Assembly (NCBI GenBank): GCA_045104975.1
Contig: JBGCCY010000024.1
Span: forward strand, 22,409 to 86,408
DNA from: CAJQQY01 sp045104975
Lineage (GTDB): Bacteria; Bacteroidota; Bacteroidia; Chitinophagales; Saprospiraceae
DNA length: 64,000 nucleotides
Direction: 5' to 3'
The notes beneath the pieces were generated by a model. That model saw only the letters and a list, made by a program, of their open reading frames with translations. It made no database searches and was not told the DNA's origin. Of the stretch, positions 1 through 8,655 are shown in pieces. Each line of letters begins with the position of its first letter. Position 1 is the stretch's first letter. The translations under genes were made by a program, and so were the position numbers.

Positions 1-247
1 CAGCCGATAAGTATAATTTATTTTTCTTTTGATTAGATCTTCTTTTCTTGATTTTTTGCAGATTTTCTTCCTTTTCACTTTTAGTAATTGTTTTTTTCTT
101 TTTTTGCAAAACGATATTGTTCTCCTTCTTTTCTACTTTTGCATCAATTCCAACTTTTTGAGGTGTTTGCCCTAGTAAGTTATTGGAGCAAAGAACTAGG
201 CAAATACAAGAAAAACCAACTAACATTACTTTTTGAAAATTCATCAT
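1..247 (-). CDS. N-terminal part of a secreted lysine-rich protein (runs off the window edge)
   Basis: On the minus strand an open frame starts at tandem ATG codons (245-247 and 242-244) and stays open to base 1, so only about 82 residues are visible. The N-terminus is hydrophobic (VMLVGFSCICLVLC) and followed by a plausible signal-peptidase site near LLGQ, so export is likely. The mature part seen here is very rich in Lys and Glu with low complexity, similar in flavour to the basic protein encoded just upstream at 405-929. No family is recognised and no function is proposed. The leader is A-rich without a Shine-Dalgarno site, as usual in Bacteroidota. Confidence 0.6.
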   Translation of the reverse strand, partial: MMNFQKVMLVGFSCICLVLCSNNLLGQTPQKVGIDAKVEKKENNIVLQKKKKTITKSEKEENLQKIKKRRSNQKKNKLYLSA

Positions 248-313
248 TTTGTATTTTAAATTAAAGAAATAATACATATTAAATATAGCAGTTTTTATGC
301 CAGATGTTTCTAT

Positions 314-346
314 AAAAAAAAGGACAACAATCCAAGATTGTTGTCC
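314..346 (-). terminator. Rho-independent terminator after the MTPEQ-repeat gene
   Basis: A perfect 11-bp stem (GGACAACAATC at 322-332 and its complement at 336-346) with a 3-nt loop is followed on the minus strand by an eight-T tract (314-321). It lies about 60 bp after the stop codon of the 405-929 gene and separates it from the gene at the left edge. Confidence 0.8.
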
Positions 347-404
347 CACAAATCTTCTTAATTAGAAGATTACCTATCACTATTTTTAAGGAAGTTGATT
401 CATC

Positions 405-929
405 TTAATTATTCTCTTTCAACTTCTTTTTTTCTTTTTTTAGAACCTTCCGCTTTGCTTTCATCTCAGCTTTCTGTTCAGGTGTCATATTTTTTCTTCG
501 TTCTTTTTCAGCCTTTTTTCTTTCCTTCATTTGAGCCTTCTGTTCCGGTGTCATATTTCTTCTTCGTTCTGTATTTGCTTTTCTTTTTGCCTTTTTTTCT
601 GCTCTTTTTTGATCTCGTTCAGCTCGTTGCTCAGGAGTCATGTTTTTTTCCCGTTCAGCTTTGGCTGCTGTTCTTCTAGCTTTTCTTTCTGCCTTTTGCT
701 CGGGTGTCATATTTTTTCTTTTCTGGCCTTTAATAGCTTTCTTTCCTTTTTTTCGATTAACTTTTTCAGCCTTTTTATTTCTCTTTTTCTCAATTTTCAC
801 TCGTTCATCAGTTCCTTCATGGACTTTTTCCATTTGAGTTTCTTCAGTAACTTGAGCAAATGTATTTACAGGCGCAAAAGCAATTGCAAGTAGCATACTT
901 ATACTTAATACGATTTTTAATGTCTTCAT
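405..929 (-). CDS. Secreted, highly basic MTPEQ-repeat protein
   Basis: This 174-residue protein starts at the ATG at 927-929; seven further in-frame codons upstream precede the signal peptide and are less likely to be used. Residues 1 to about 26 form a signal peptide ending in TFAQ. The mature protein is dominated by Lys, Arg and Glu and carries four copies of NMTPEQ(K/R)A, spaced about 22 to 29 residues apart, in a sequence predicted to be one long charged helix. The motif is reminiscent of the LTxEQ-type helices of Spy/CpxP periplasmic chaperones, but no fold assignment is claimed. It is followed by a strong terminator. Function unknown; nucleic-acid, polyanion or envelope-polymer binding would fit the charge (inference). 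Confidence 0.7.
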   Translation of the reverse strand: MKTLKIVLSISMLLAIAFAPVNTFAQVTEETQMEKVHEGTDERVKIEKKRNKKAEKVNRKKGKKAIKGQKRKNMTPEQKAERKARRTAAKAEREKNMTPEQRAERDQKRAEKKAKRKANTERRRNMTPEQKAQMKERKKAEKERRKNMTPEQKAEMKAKRKVLKKEKKKLKENN

Positions 930-950
930 GATATTTAATTTTGAAGCCAA

Positions 951-1794
951 GCTGGCTAGGTTTTTAAAAAATGTTTTTGTGATTAGTGATTTTGAAAATT
1001 AGATATTATTGGAATAGTCTGTTTTTCAAAGTGTAAAAACGTAATGAATTTCATCATATTGTTTGCCCTTTTGACGACTAGATTTGAAGGAGTAACAACA
1101 GATAACAAAACCTTAACTTAAATGGAGAAGAAAGGAAGGAAATACTATTTTTTTAACGGAACGTTCACATAAGTGACTATAAAAAGGAGGATAACTTTAA
1201 AAATACAGTAACTGCCAAAGATGATTGACAGTTACTGTATTTTAAATAATTAAGAGTTAACTCTTAATCACTCTTTAAAACATTCCTAGATAAATTGAAT
1301 TAAACCATCTGGGATAATAAAAAAATATCCTTCTTTGGCGTGTGTTAGTTCGATTTATTAATTCATTTAGTAGAAATGCTCTCCTTAATTTCTCTAAATA
1401 TTTATAAAGAAAATCAAAAAGAAATTTTAGTTTAAAATGTGTTTATGTATTTTAGATTCGGGTAAGTTTTTTTATTAATCGTTTTTTTGACGAGGAAATT
1501 ATATTTAGTCACTATTTATTCTTTCATAATATTTAATAACTTCTACTATAACGCATTAAATAGAGCTGATCAATATAGAGGAGAATATTAAGGAAGACTT
1601 TATCAATCTATTTAAGATTTACTAGGGGAGGGAAAGACTGGTAAGTAGTGCGGATTAATCAACCCGCACTACTTAACTACTGGTTCAACTTTTTTATTTG
1701 CATTATTATGAAAATAAAAACAGCGGAAATTCAGCAGGCACAAGTCCAGAAAGAATGCTCTTAGTTTTTAGATTTTGTATTCGGGGAAATTTCT
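951..1794. other. Gene-poor stretch with strong inverted repeats
   Basis: No convincing gene is seen here. It contains a perfect 15-bp stem (1200-1214 with 1229-1243) flanked by A and T tracts, a perfect 20-bp palindrome at 1249-1268 (ATTAAGAGTTAACTCTTAAT), and a perfect 12-bp stem at 1642-1653 with 1664-1675. The first looks like a terminator although no coding gene ends before it on the plus strand. Confidence 0.6.
1200..1243. terminator. Terminator-like hairpin without an adjacent gene end
   Basis: A perfect 15-bp inverted repeat with a 14-nt loop has A residues before and T residues after it, so it could act in both directions. The nearest upstream plus-strand coding gene lies outside the window and the minus-strand dipeptidase gene stops at 1795, about 550 bp away. 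It might end a small RNA or serve the dipeptidase transcript. Confidence 0.5.
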
Positions 1795-3249
1795 TTATGG
1801 AATTCTTTTCAAGGTTTCTAATAAGTATTTCCAAAATTTTTGGACAGAACTGATTTGCACTTTTTCATCAGGTGAGTGTGCTCCTCGAATATTTGGTCCG
1901 AAAGAAATCATTTCCATTTCAGGATAATTAGTTCCTAAAATACCACATTCCAAACCTGCATGACAAGCATTCACATCTGCTTTTCCATTAAACATTTCTT
2001 CATACAAGGTGCTCATTAAATTGACAATCTCTGCTCCTGGTTTAGGAGTCCAACCTGGATAGGTTCCACTATAATTTACCTTTGCTCCAATCAATTCAAA
2101 AGTGCTTGAGATAGCATTTGCTTCGTCCATCTTTTCACTATCAACAGAACTTCGAGTCAAACAAAGAACTTTATATTTTCCATCTGCTATTAATACTCTT
2201 GCAACATTATTGGAAGTCTGAACGAGGTCTTCAATGTCAGGACTCATTCGGTATATTCCATTGGGGCAAGCATAAATACTTCGCAACAAATTCAGTTGGT
2301 CTGAAACTAATAACAATGTACTTACATTTTGAGAAGGTTCGAGGAGAAGTTGTAAGTCAGGGTCAGTAGTTTGATATTCTTTTTGGAAAATATCTAAATA
2401 TTTTGCGATTAAATCTTGCAAGGCCGTTTCATTTTCTTGGGCAACAGTTATGATTGAAAATGATTCCCTTGGTATGGCATTTCGTAATCCACCTCCATCA
2501 ACGGAGTGTATTCGAATATTTAATTCCTTGGTAGCTTCCAACAAAAATCGATTCATCAATTTATTTGCATTCCCTTTACCTAGGTGGATTTCCATTCCCG
2601 AATGTCCTCCAGCGAGTCCTTTTAAACTTATTTTCCATGCCTTGTGAGAAGCTTCTAAAATTTCGATTCCGTAGGTTCCTTCTGCAGTCACATCTATTCC
2701 TCCTGCACATCCGATCGTCAACTCATGATCATCTTCGGTATCTAAATTCAACATTATTTTTCCATCAAGATAGCCTCCTTTTAACCCCAAAGCTCCAGTC
2801 ATTCCTGTCTCTTCATCAATCGTAAAAAGTGCTTCCAAAGGAGGATGTGGAATATCAGTAGATTCTAAAAGTGCCATAATTGTTGCTACTCCAATCCCGT
2901 TATCTGCGCCAAGCGTTGTTCCGTCAGCTCGCACCCAATCACCTTCGATCAACATTTTGATGCCTTCTGTATCGAAATCAAAATCGGTATCTGCATTTTT
3001 TTGATGAACCATGTCGAGGTGACTTTGCATGACGATAGTGGTTCGATTTTCCATGCCTGTACTTGCTGGTTTTTTGATAATTACATTTCCAATATCATCG
3101 ACCGTAGTTTCTAGACCTAAATTTTCTCCAAAGTTTTTGGCAAATTCGATGACTCGTTCTTCTTTTTTTGAAGCACGGGGAACAGCATTTAAATGGGCAA
3201 AGTTTTTCCAAAGAGATTTTGGTTCGAGATTTTGAATATCAGTTGACAT
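1795..3249 (-). CDS. pepD: Aminoacyl-histidine dipeptidase (M20C peptidase, PepD-like)
   Basis: Cytosolic zinc dipeptidase expected to cleave Xaa-His and related dipeptides. The 484-residue length matches PepD of enterobacteria (about 485). Visible M20 motifs are QSHLDMVHQ (H77, D79), GADNGIG (D116, bridging metal ligand), DEETGMTGA (E146 general base, E147 ligand), a mid-protein HSGMEIHLGKGNA dimer-interface region, CHAGLECG and GAHSPDE near the C-terminus. The start is the ATG at 3247-3249; the open frame extends 25 codons further upstream, but those codons run into an inverted repeat and encode a hydrophobic stretch that does not belong to this cytosolic family. It appears monocistronic. 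Confidence 0.93.
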   Translation of the reverse strand: MSTDIQNLEPKSLWKNFAHLNAVPRASKKEERVIEFAKNFGENLGLETTVDDIGNVIIKKPASTGMENRTTIVMQSHLDMVHQKNADTDFDFDTEGIKMLIEGDWVRADGTTLGADNGIGVATIMALLESTDIPHPPLEALFTIDEETGMTGALGLKGGYLDGKIMLNLDTEDDHELTIGCAGGIDVTAEGTYGIEILEASHKAWKISLKGLAGGHSGMEIHLGKGNANKLMNRFLLEATKELNIRIHSVDGGGLRNAIPRESFSIITVAQENETALQDLIAKYLDIFQKEYQTTDPDLQLLLEPSQNVSTLLLVSDQLNLLRSIYACPNGIYRMSPDIEDLVQTSNNVARVLIADGKYKVLCLTRSSVDSEKMDEANAISSTFELIGAKVNYSGTYPGWTPKPGAEIVNLMSTLYEEMFNGKADVNACHAGLECGILGTNYPEMEMISFGPNIRGAHSPDEKVQISSVQKFWKYLLETLKRIP

Positions 3250-3323
3250 GAAGTTTTTTTTTGAAATTTGAAATGTTGTTAAAACAACACAAAAATAGTA
3301 ATAGAATAATTTTCCAACAAGCA

Positions 3324-3410
3324 TTTATTTTAACCACAGAGGAAACAGAGAAAGCAGATTTTTCTGTGGTCTCTGTGTCCAATCTCTGTTTCTTCTGTGG
3401 TTAAAATAAA
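3324..3410. repeat. Imperfect palindromic REP-like repeat
   Basis: Two 28-bp arms (3324-3351 and 3383-3410) are complementary with one mismatch and read AACCACAGAGGAAACAGAGA and its partner. The inner part repeats the CTCTGTG theme. Sequences of this CACAGAG type are dispersed in many bacterial genomes. It lies in the spacer upstream of pepD and after the MBL-fold gene. Confidence 0.8.
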
Positions 3411-3458
3411 TGATGACAAAGATAAAAAATGTGTTTAGGTTTTATGTTGAAAAATGGG

Positions 3459-4280
3459 TTAAGTTTCAGCCAATTCCTTCTTTAAAATTTCTAAATTTTT
3501 CTCATGTGCCCGAATCATGTTTTTAGGGAAATGATATTTTTTTAAAAACGTATCGAGATCAAAAGGAGTTTTATTTTTTATCGAAAAAATTAAATCGTTG
3601 ATATATTTTTCCGCTTCTTTAGTTCGGCTGAACATTTCTTTTTTATTTTTGGAAAAAATCCCATGACCTGGAATCAAAATTATAGGCTCAAATTGCTCAA
3701 TGATTTTTAATGCTTTTTTCAAGGTTTCCAAGTACTGAAATCCACTCACATATATAAATGGAAACTCTACTTCACATAAATAGTCTCCCGCTATAAAAAT
3801 CCCCAAGCTTGGAATCATGATAAAAATTCCATCTGAATTATGTCCAATTGCTTGGCAAAAAATGAATTCAATTCCCTCAATTTCTATTTCTTGGAAATCA
3901 CCAGAGATGACAATATCAACTTTTGGATATTCGATTGGATAATTTCGAAGGATATAATTTTCGTCATCGAAATTATTGATTTGTGCAAGAATCTTTTCTT
4001 TTTCAGGATTGTTTTGAAAAGCTTCAGAGGCGATGACTTTGGCATTCGGGAAAGCTTGATAACCAATGATGTGATCATAATCTGAATGAGTAAATAAAAG
4101 GTAAATCGGTTTAGAATTTCTAATTTTTTCCACATGTAATTGGATGGTTTCAATTTCTATAGGTAACCAATTTGGATCGACGACGAGGATAAAATTTTCT
4201 AAATTAATAACGGTGGAAGAGGTTTGATATAAAGCACTTTCGAAAATGGTAGTAGTGGAATCTCGATATTGGATTTTCAT
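3459..4280 (-). CDS. Metallo-beta-lactamase-fold hydrolase
   Basis: A 273-residue protein starting at the ATG at 4278-4280; the longer open frame upstream enters the divergent promoter region. The metal-site signature is HSDYDHIIG (H65, D67, D69, H70), so the second His of the usual HxHxDH is Asp. The remaining ligands are visible as AIGHNSDG (H147), AGDYL (D166) and IPGHGIF (H206). No signal peptide is seen. The family hydrolyses varied substrates (glyoxalase II, lactonase, phosphodiesterase and others) and the substrate cannot be read from sequence. It is divergent from aroE, with about 200 bp between starts. Confidence 0.75.
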   Translation of the reverse strand: MKIQYRDSTTTIFESALYQTSSTVINLENFILVVDPNWLPIEIETIQLHVEKIRNSKPIYLLFTHSDYDHIIGYQAFPNAKVIASEAFQNNPEKEKILAQINNFDDENYILRNYPIEYPKVDIVISGDFQEIEIEGIEFIFCQAIGHNSDGIFIMIPSLGIFIAGDYLCEVEFPFIYVSGFQYLETLKKALKIIEQFEPIILIPGHGIFSKNKKEMFSRTKEAEKYINDLIFSIKNKTPFDLDTFLKKYHFPKNMIRAHEKNLEILKKELAET

Positions 4281-4484
4281 AAATTTTTTTTTTATGGAAT
4301 GCGAATTCCGCAGTTTTGGAATAATGAGAGATAGCATGGATATTTATCCTATTGCAAGTAATCGTCAAATTCGCTAAAATTCGCTAAAATTTGCGGCATC
4401 CGTGTTCGATCAAAGCAATATCACAATATCAATCAAATTATCTAAATTGTGGTTTCCTTTTTTTCAAAATAAAATTCAAAAAAA

Positions 4485-5246
4485 GTGTCCAACAAAAAGC
4501 GACAATTCACCCTTATCGGTTACCCACTTTCTCATTCTTTTTCTGAAAAATATTTTACAGAAAAATTTAAAAAAGAGAATATTCCAAATCATGAATATTT
4601 TCTTTCTCCCTTGGAAAGGATCGAAGATTTTCTAAAACTACTTTTGACACATCCAGACTTGGAAGGGGTAAATGTTACGATTCCTTATAAAGAAAAAGTG
4701 TTACCTTTTTTAGATGAGATTTCAGTTGAAGCTAAAGCTATTGGAGCAGTCAATACGATTAAAATTAAAGATGGAAAATTAAAAGGATTTAATACTGATG
4801 TTTATGGTTTTGAAAAATCTTTAGTGGATTTTTTAACTAAAAAAGAAAAACAAATAACGGTCGAAAATGCTTTAGTCTTAGGAACTGGAGGAGCAGCCAA
4901 AGCGGTTGTTTTTATTTTGAAAAAATTAGGAATCGAACCAATTTTAGTTTCTCGAAAAAAAGGAAAAGGAGATTTAACTTATGATGATTTGGATACGATT
5001 ATTTTTGAGGAATGTCGATTAATCGTCAACACAACTCCACTAGGAATGTTACCTGATTTAGAAAGTTGTCCGAACTTGCCATTCCATCGAATCAATGGGA
5101 AATTTTACTTGTATGATTTGATTTATAATCCAGAAAAAACGGTATTTTTGAGTAGAGGAGAAAGTCAAGGAGCAGCGATCAAAAATGGATTGGAAATGTT
5201 ACATTTGCAGGCGGAAAAAGCATGGGAGATTTGGAACGAAGAATAA
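4485..5246 (+). CDS. aroE: Shikimate dehydrogenase
   Basis: NADP-dependent reduction of 3-dehydroshikimate to shikimate in aromatic amino-acid synthesis. The 253-residue protein begins at a GTG (4485); this start gives the normal N-terminus with the substrate motif YPLSHSFS (S16-S18). NVTIPYKEK supplies the catalytic Lys69, GAVNT the conserved Asn90, GFNTD the catalytic Asp105, VLGTGGAAKA the nucleotide-binding loop near 131-140, then NTTPLGM, DLIYNP and NGLEMLHLQA at the C-terminus. All key residues are present and the length fits the short Bacteroidota forms. A longer frame beginning at 4402 is out of register and is not real. Confidence 0.93.
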   Translation: MSNKKRQFTLIGYPLSHSFSEKYFTEKFKKENIPNHEYFLSPLERIEDFLKLLLTHPDLEGVNVTIPYKEKVLPFLDEISVEAKAIGAVNTIKIKDGKLKGFNTDVYGFEKSLVDFLTKKEKQITVENALVLGTGGAAKAVVFILKKLGIEPILVSRKKGKGDLTYDDLDTIIFEECRLIVNTTPLGMLPDLESCPNLPFHRINGKFYLYDLIYNPEKTVFLSRGESQGAAIKNGLEMLHLQAEKAWEIWNEE

Positions 5247-5344
5247 AGGTGAGTTGATCGATTGATTTGAAAAATAAATAATTTAATGTTCGATATCTAG
5301 AATAAAAAACTACCATTTAAATATATAAAAGTACAGACTTTACC

Positions 5345-6553
5345 ATGAGTAAAACCAAGAAAAAATCAAAACCATCAGCAACAAATTTGGATTTTTCCAA
5401 TACGGAGATTGCCTTCGCTTACAAGTCGGATAAGGAATTGAAAAAAGCAGGTTGGCTATTTAGTTTGATGAATAAAACCTGGTTGGTCAATCCTCTTTCT
5501 GATCTTGGATTGTTAGCGATGAAATTGCATGTTCCATTTACAAAATCTATTGTTAGAGAAACGATGTTTCGACAATTTGTAGGAGGAAGAACTTTATTGG
5601 AAAGTACCGCATCAATCGAAAAACTATATGAATTTAATATTCTATCAGTTTTGGATTATGGTGCAGAGGCGAAAACGACGGAGCATGAATTTAACAAAAC
5701 GATGAATGAAAATATTCGTGCGATTGAGTTTGCAAAAATAAATGCAAGCACACCAGTTGTCGTTTCTAAAATTTCAGGAATTGCAAGATTTGGTTTGTTA
5801 GAAACTATTCAAAAGAATAGAACTGGTTTGTCAAAATCAGTTTTGGTAGAGTATCGAAATGTATTGAAAAGAATTGATTCGATTTGTTATGCTGCATCAA
5901 TTAATGGTGTGTCTGTGATGATTGATGCGGAGGAAAGTTGGATTCAAGATACGATAGATCATATCGCAGATTTGATGATGAAACGATATAATAAAGAAAG
6001 GGTAGTAGTGTATAACACTTTCCAAATGTATAGACATGATCGGTTGAAGTTTTTGACCAAATCTTTTGACAAAGCACAAGAGCAAGGTTATTTACTTGGA
6101 GCAAAATTAGTACGTGGTGCCTATATGGAGAAAGAAGGTGAGCGAGCAAAAGAGCAAGGTTATCCTACTCCAATTCAACCGAGTAAACAAGCATGTGACG
6201 ATGCTTATAATATGGCATTACGTTTTTGCATTGATAATTATGAATCGATTGGTTCTTGTGCCGCAACTCATAATGAAGAAAGTTCTCGTCTACAAGCTGA
6301 GATGATTGATGAAAAAGGAATTCAAAAAGATCATCCTCACCTTAATTTTTGCCAACTTTATGGGATGAGCGATAACCTTACTTTTAATCTTGCGAATGCT
6401 GGTTATAATGTAGCTAAGTATATGGTCTATGGTCAAGTGAATGAAGTTTTTCCTTATTTGATTAGACGAGCAAAAGAAAATACAGCGGTGAGTGGAGATA
6501 TGAGTAGAGAGTATGGATTGATAAAAAAAGAAATGGATAGACGCGGACTTTAG
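5345..6553 (+). CDS. Proline dehydrogenase
   Basis: FAD-dependent oxidation of proline to pyrroline-5-carboxylate, the first step of proline catabolism; monofunctional form of 402 residues, usual for Bacteroidota, without the aldehyde dehydrogenase half of PutA. Visible barrel motifs include MIDAEESW, YNTFQMYRHDR, GAKLVRGAYMEKE, AATHNEES, QLYGMSDNLTF and the C-terminal FPYLIRRAKEN helix whose two adjacent Arg bind the proline carboxylate. The N-terminal 60 residues are basic and variable. The stop codon touches a palindromic repeat shared with the convergent ndk gene. No P5C dehydrogenase lies nearby. Confidence 0.92.
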   Translation: MSKTKKKSKPSATNLDFSNTEIAFAYKSDKELKKAGWLFSLMNKTWLVNPLSDLGLLAMKLHVPFTKSIVRETMFRQFVGGRTLLESTASIEKLYEFNILSVLDYGAEAKTTEHEFNKTMNENIRAIEFAKINASTPVVVSKISGIARFGLLETIQKNRTGLSKSVLVEYRNVLKRIDSICYAASINGVSVMIDAEESWIQDTIDHIADLMMKRYNKERVVVYNTFQMYRHDRLKFLTKSFDKAQEQGYLLGAKLVRGAYMEKEGERAKEQGYPTPIQPSKQACDDAYNMALRFCIDNYESIGSCAATHNEESSRLQAEMIDEKGIQKDHPHLNFCQLYGMSDNLTFNLANAGYNVAKYMVYGQVNEVFPYLIRRAKENTAVSGDMSREYGLIKKEMDRRGL

Positions 6554-6626
6554 GATAATGGTGAATGTATAATGGTAAATGGTTAATACTATTATGGTAT
6601 TAACCATTCACCATTAACCATTAATT
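6553..6626. repeat. Palindromic repeat of the AATGGTGAATGGTTAAT family
   Basis: An imperfect palindrome fills the whole spacer between the convergent stop codons of proline dehydrogenase (TAG 6551-6553) and ndk (TAA on the minus strand, 6625-6627). The inner arms share AATGGTTAATAC with its complement. It belongs to the same family as the elements at 10966-11050 and 26634-26705. Confidence 0.8.
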
Positions 6627-7044
6627 AAAACATTTCGATAGCAGAGAAATGAAACGCCGCTTCTTTCCTTGCATTTCGATCAGAGTCAGCTCCGTGAACT
6701 GCATTTTCTCCGATGCTCTTAGCATATTTTTTACGGATAGTTCCTTTGGCAGCTTCTTTTGGATTAGTTGCTCCGATTTCTTTTCGGTAATCTTCAACTG
6801 CATTTTCTTTTTCCAAAACAGCAGCAACGATTGGTCCGCTTGTCATGAATTCAACTAACTCCCCAAAGAAAGGACGCTTTTTGTGCACACTATAAAATGC
6901 TTCAGCAGATGCTTTAGTCAATTGAGTTTTTTTCATTGCTACAATTCTAAAACCTGCTTTGTTGATGTGATTCAAAATAGCTCCGGTATGTCCAGCTTTA
7001 ACTGCATCCGGTTTGATCATTGTAAAAGTAATTTTACCTGCCAT
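6625..7044 (-). CDS. ndk: Nucleoside diphosphate kinase
   Basis: Transfers the gamma phosphate of ATP to nucleoside diphosphates through a phospho-histidine. The protein is 139 residues, the normal length. It has the N-terminal FTMIKPDAV motif (Lys11), the hairpin region YSVHKKRPFF, and the active-site signature NAVHGADS with His117, followed by AAFHF. A promoter-like pair on the minus strand (-33 TTG and -7 TACTTTTG, 22 nt apart) lies about 105 bp upstream, so the gene is probably transcribed alone. Confidence 0.95.
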   Translation of the reverse strand: MAGKITFTMIKPDAVKAGHTGAILNHINKAGFRIVAMKKTQLTKASAEAFYSVHKKRPFFGELVEFMTSGPIVAAVLEKENAVEDYRKEIGATNPKEAAKGTIRKKYAKSIGENAVHGADSDRNARKEAAFHFSAIEMF

Positions 7045-7149
7045 GATAATTTGTTATAAATTTTATTTAAAATATTATGAATTCAAAATTTAAACCTTCA
7101 AATTTTTATTGAGTTGCATTTATTCAAAGGCATTTTTAAAAAAACGCTG

Positions 7150-7182
7150 CAAAAGTATCATTAAATCCCTAAAATTTATCAA
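7150..7182 (-). promoter_or_regulatory. Candidate Bacteroidota sigma-A promoter for ndk
   Basis: On the minus strand TTG (7180-7182) is followed after 22 nt by TACTTTTG (7150-7157), matching the TAnnTTTG -7 consensus of this phylum. It lies upstream of ndk and faces it. Confidence 0.5.
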
Positions 7183-7331
7183 TTTCGCACTCTCGTTTTT
7201 GATTCTTTTAGAAAAATTATTTTTTCAAGAAAAAGCGAGACAACTTGACTTCAAGCTCAAGACATTATTTCTACCACTCATTTAGCATAACACAGACTAA
7301 TTCAAAGACTACTATTACTACTAAACCCAAT

Positions 7332-8339
7332 ATGGAAAATATTAAAGAACTAAAAAAATTACTTTCTATTCCTAAGGATATTGTCATCACTTCGCATAGA
7401 AATCCAGATGGAGATGCCATTGGTTCTTCTCTTGCTTTGTATCATTATTTAATCCGGAATGGACATACCGTCAGAGTGATGTTCCCATCTGAATATCCAG
7501 ATAACTTTGCTTGGATGCCAGATGCTGATAAAATTTTGATTCATGATATCGAGCCTGAGGATTGCAATGAATATTTAAAAAAAGCAGATATTATATTTAG
7601 TTTAGATTATAATGCTTTGGAGCGAGTAGATAAAATGGGGGAAGTAATTGGTACTTCAAGTGGAACGAAAGTGTTGATCGATCATCATTTATATCCAGAA
7701 AATTTTGCAGATTTTGTTTTGTCAGATACGACGGCGAGTTCGACTTGCGAATTGATTTATGATTTCTTGGTGATGATGGATGAGAAAAAAGGAATTGACG
7801 TGACTGTTGGTGAATGTATGTTTACTGGAATATTGACGGACACCGGTTCGTTCAAATATAGTACTACGCCAAAATTATTTCGAATTGTAGCAGATTTGTT
7901 GGAAAGAGGAGTGGACGATTATGTTTTGCAAGATTTGATTTTCAATAGTATGACCGAAAAACAATTGCGAATCATGGGACATATTTTGCATAATCGAATG
8001 GAGATTTTGCCAGAATACAAAACTGGAATTATCACCTTGACCAAAAAAGATTACGAAGATTTCAATATTCAACGAGGTGATACGGAAGGAGTCGTCAATC
8101 AAATCTTGAAGATGAAAAATGTAAAAGTAGCTGTGTTTATTCATGAGCAACCTACGATTGTAAAAATATCAATGCGATCAAAAGGTGATTTTTCAGTTCA
8201 AGAGATTTGTCGAAAATATTTTAGAGGTGGCGGACATAAAAATGCGTCAGGTGGAGCATCGTATTCAGGATTGAGTGCGACGGTGAATAAATTTAAAAAG
8301 CTATTGCCAGAGTATAAGGAGCAATTGGATGCTTTGTAG
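7332..8339 (+). CDS. DHH/DHHA1 phosphoesterase (NrnA-like nanoRNase/pAp phosphatase)
   Basis: The start is the ATG at 7332; the 29 codons of open frame before it are not protein-like. The 335-residue protein carries the manganese-site motifs of the DHH superfamily: HRNPDGDAIGSS (D26, D28), DYNALERV, IDHHLYP and TDTGSFKY, followed by a DHHA1 domain with FRGGGHKNASGG for substrate binding. This architecture is that of NrnA, which degrades short oligoribonucleotides and 3-phosphoadenosine 5-phosphate. Which activity dominates cannot be told from sequence. A REP-like element begins at its stop codon. Confidence 0.88.
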   Translation: MENIKELKKLLSIPKDIVITSHRNPDGDAIGSSLALYHYLIRNGHTVRVMFPSEYPDNFAWMPDADKILIHDIEPEDCNEYLKKADIIFSLDYNALERVDKMGEVIGTSSGTKVLIDHHLYPENFADFVLSDTTASSTCELIYDFLVMMDEKKGIDVTVGECMFTGILTDTGSFKYSTTPKLFRIVADLLERGVDDYVLQDLIFNSMTEKQLRIMGHILHNRMEILPEYKTGIITLTKKDYEDFNIQRGDTEGVVNQILKMKNVKVAVFIHEQPTIVKISMRSKGDFSVQEICRKYFRGGGHKNASGGASYSGLSATVNKFKKLLPEYKEQLDAL

Positions 8340-8430
8340 GGGCAATCCTTTGTGTCTGCCCAGCGGAGTTCAATACATTTTGTTATGAATTTCCCTTAGT
8401 GAAGGCAACCACAAGAAATTGACCGTGCGT
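8336..8430. repeat. Degenerate GTAGGGGCAATCC-type inverted repeat
   Basis: GTAGGGGCAATCCTTTGTGT near 8337 has a degenerate complementary copy around 8403-8428 (AAGGCAACCACAAGAAATTG). The pattern is that of widely dispersed REP-like palindromes. It begins in the stop codon of the DHH gene. Confidence 0.55.
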
Positions 8431-8439
8431 AAATGTTAA

Positions 8440-8616
8440 ATGATGAAACAGATTCTTCCTATATTTTTTCTTCTCATAATTTCATCTTGCGAACTTAGCG
8501 ATGGAATGACTGCTTCTGATTATTCCTATAAATTTATTGTCAACGAAGAAGGAGAATCTCCTAAGGTGGGAGATTTGGTGAAATTTAGCGAAACTGTTTT
8601 TTTTTTTTTTATTTAA
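8440..8616 (+). pseudogene. 5' fragment of the FKBP lipoprotein gene, ended by an in-frame stop
   Basis: From the ATG at 8440 the frame encodes a lipoprotein signal (MMKQILPIFFLLIISSC, Cys at residue 17 as lipobox) and about 40 further residues, then enters a run of 14 T bases (8597-8610) and stops at TAA 8614-8616. The same reading frame continues beyond the stop as the FKBP protein at 8656-9681. The residues before the stop (GDLVKFSETV) align with the start of the second repeat in the downstream protein (GDRIRYREYR), so the two parts were once one gene of about 414 codons. The other two frames also stop within 20 codons of the T run, so a single slip does not restore it. Confidence 0.65.
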
Positions 8617-8655
8617 ATCTCCAACACCGGGGAGTTTAGATTAAAAGAAATAATT

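Noticed and set aside
395..893. Plus-strand open frames of 94, 120 and 65 codons rich in Phe, Leu and Ser
   Set aside because: They are the antisense shadow of the Lys/Glu-rich codons of the minus-strand MTPEQ-repeat gene.
8596..8616. Simple phase variation by poly-T slippage in the FKBP gene
   Set aside because: Removing one or two T bases leads to other stops within 20 codons, and the two gene parts are already in the same frame, so slippage alone cannot switch the gene on.
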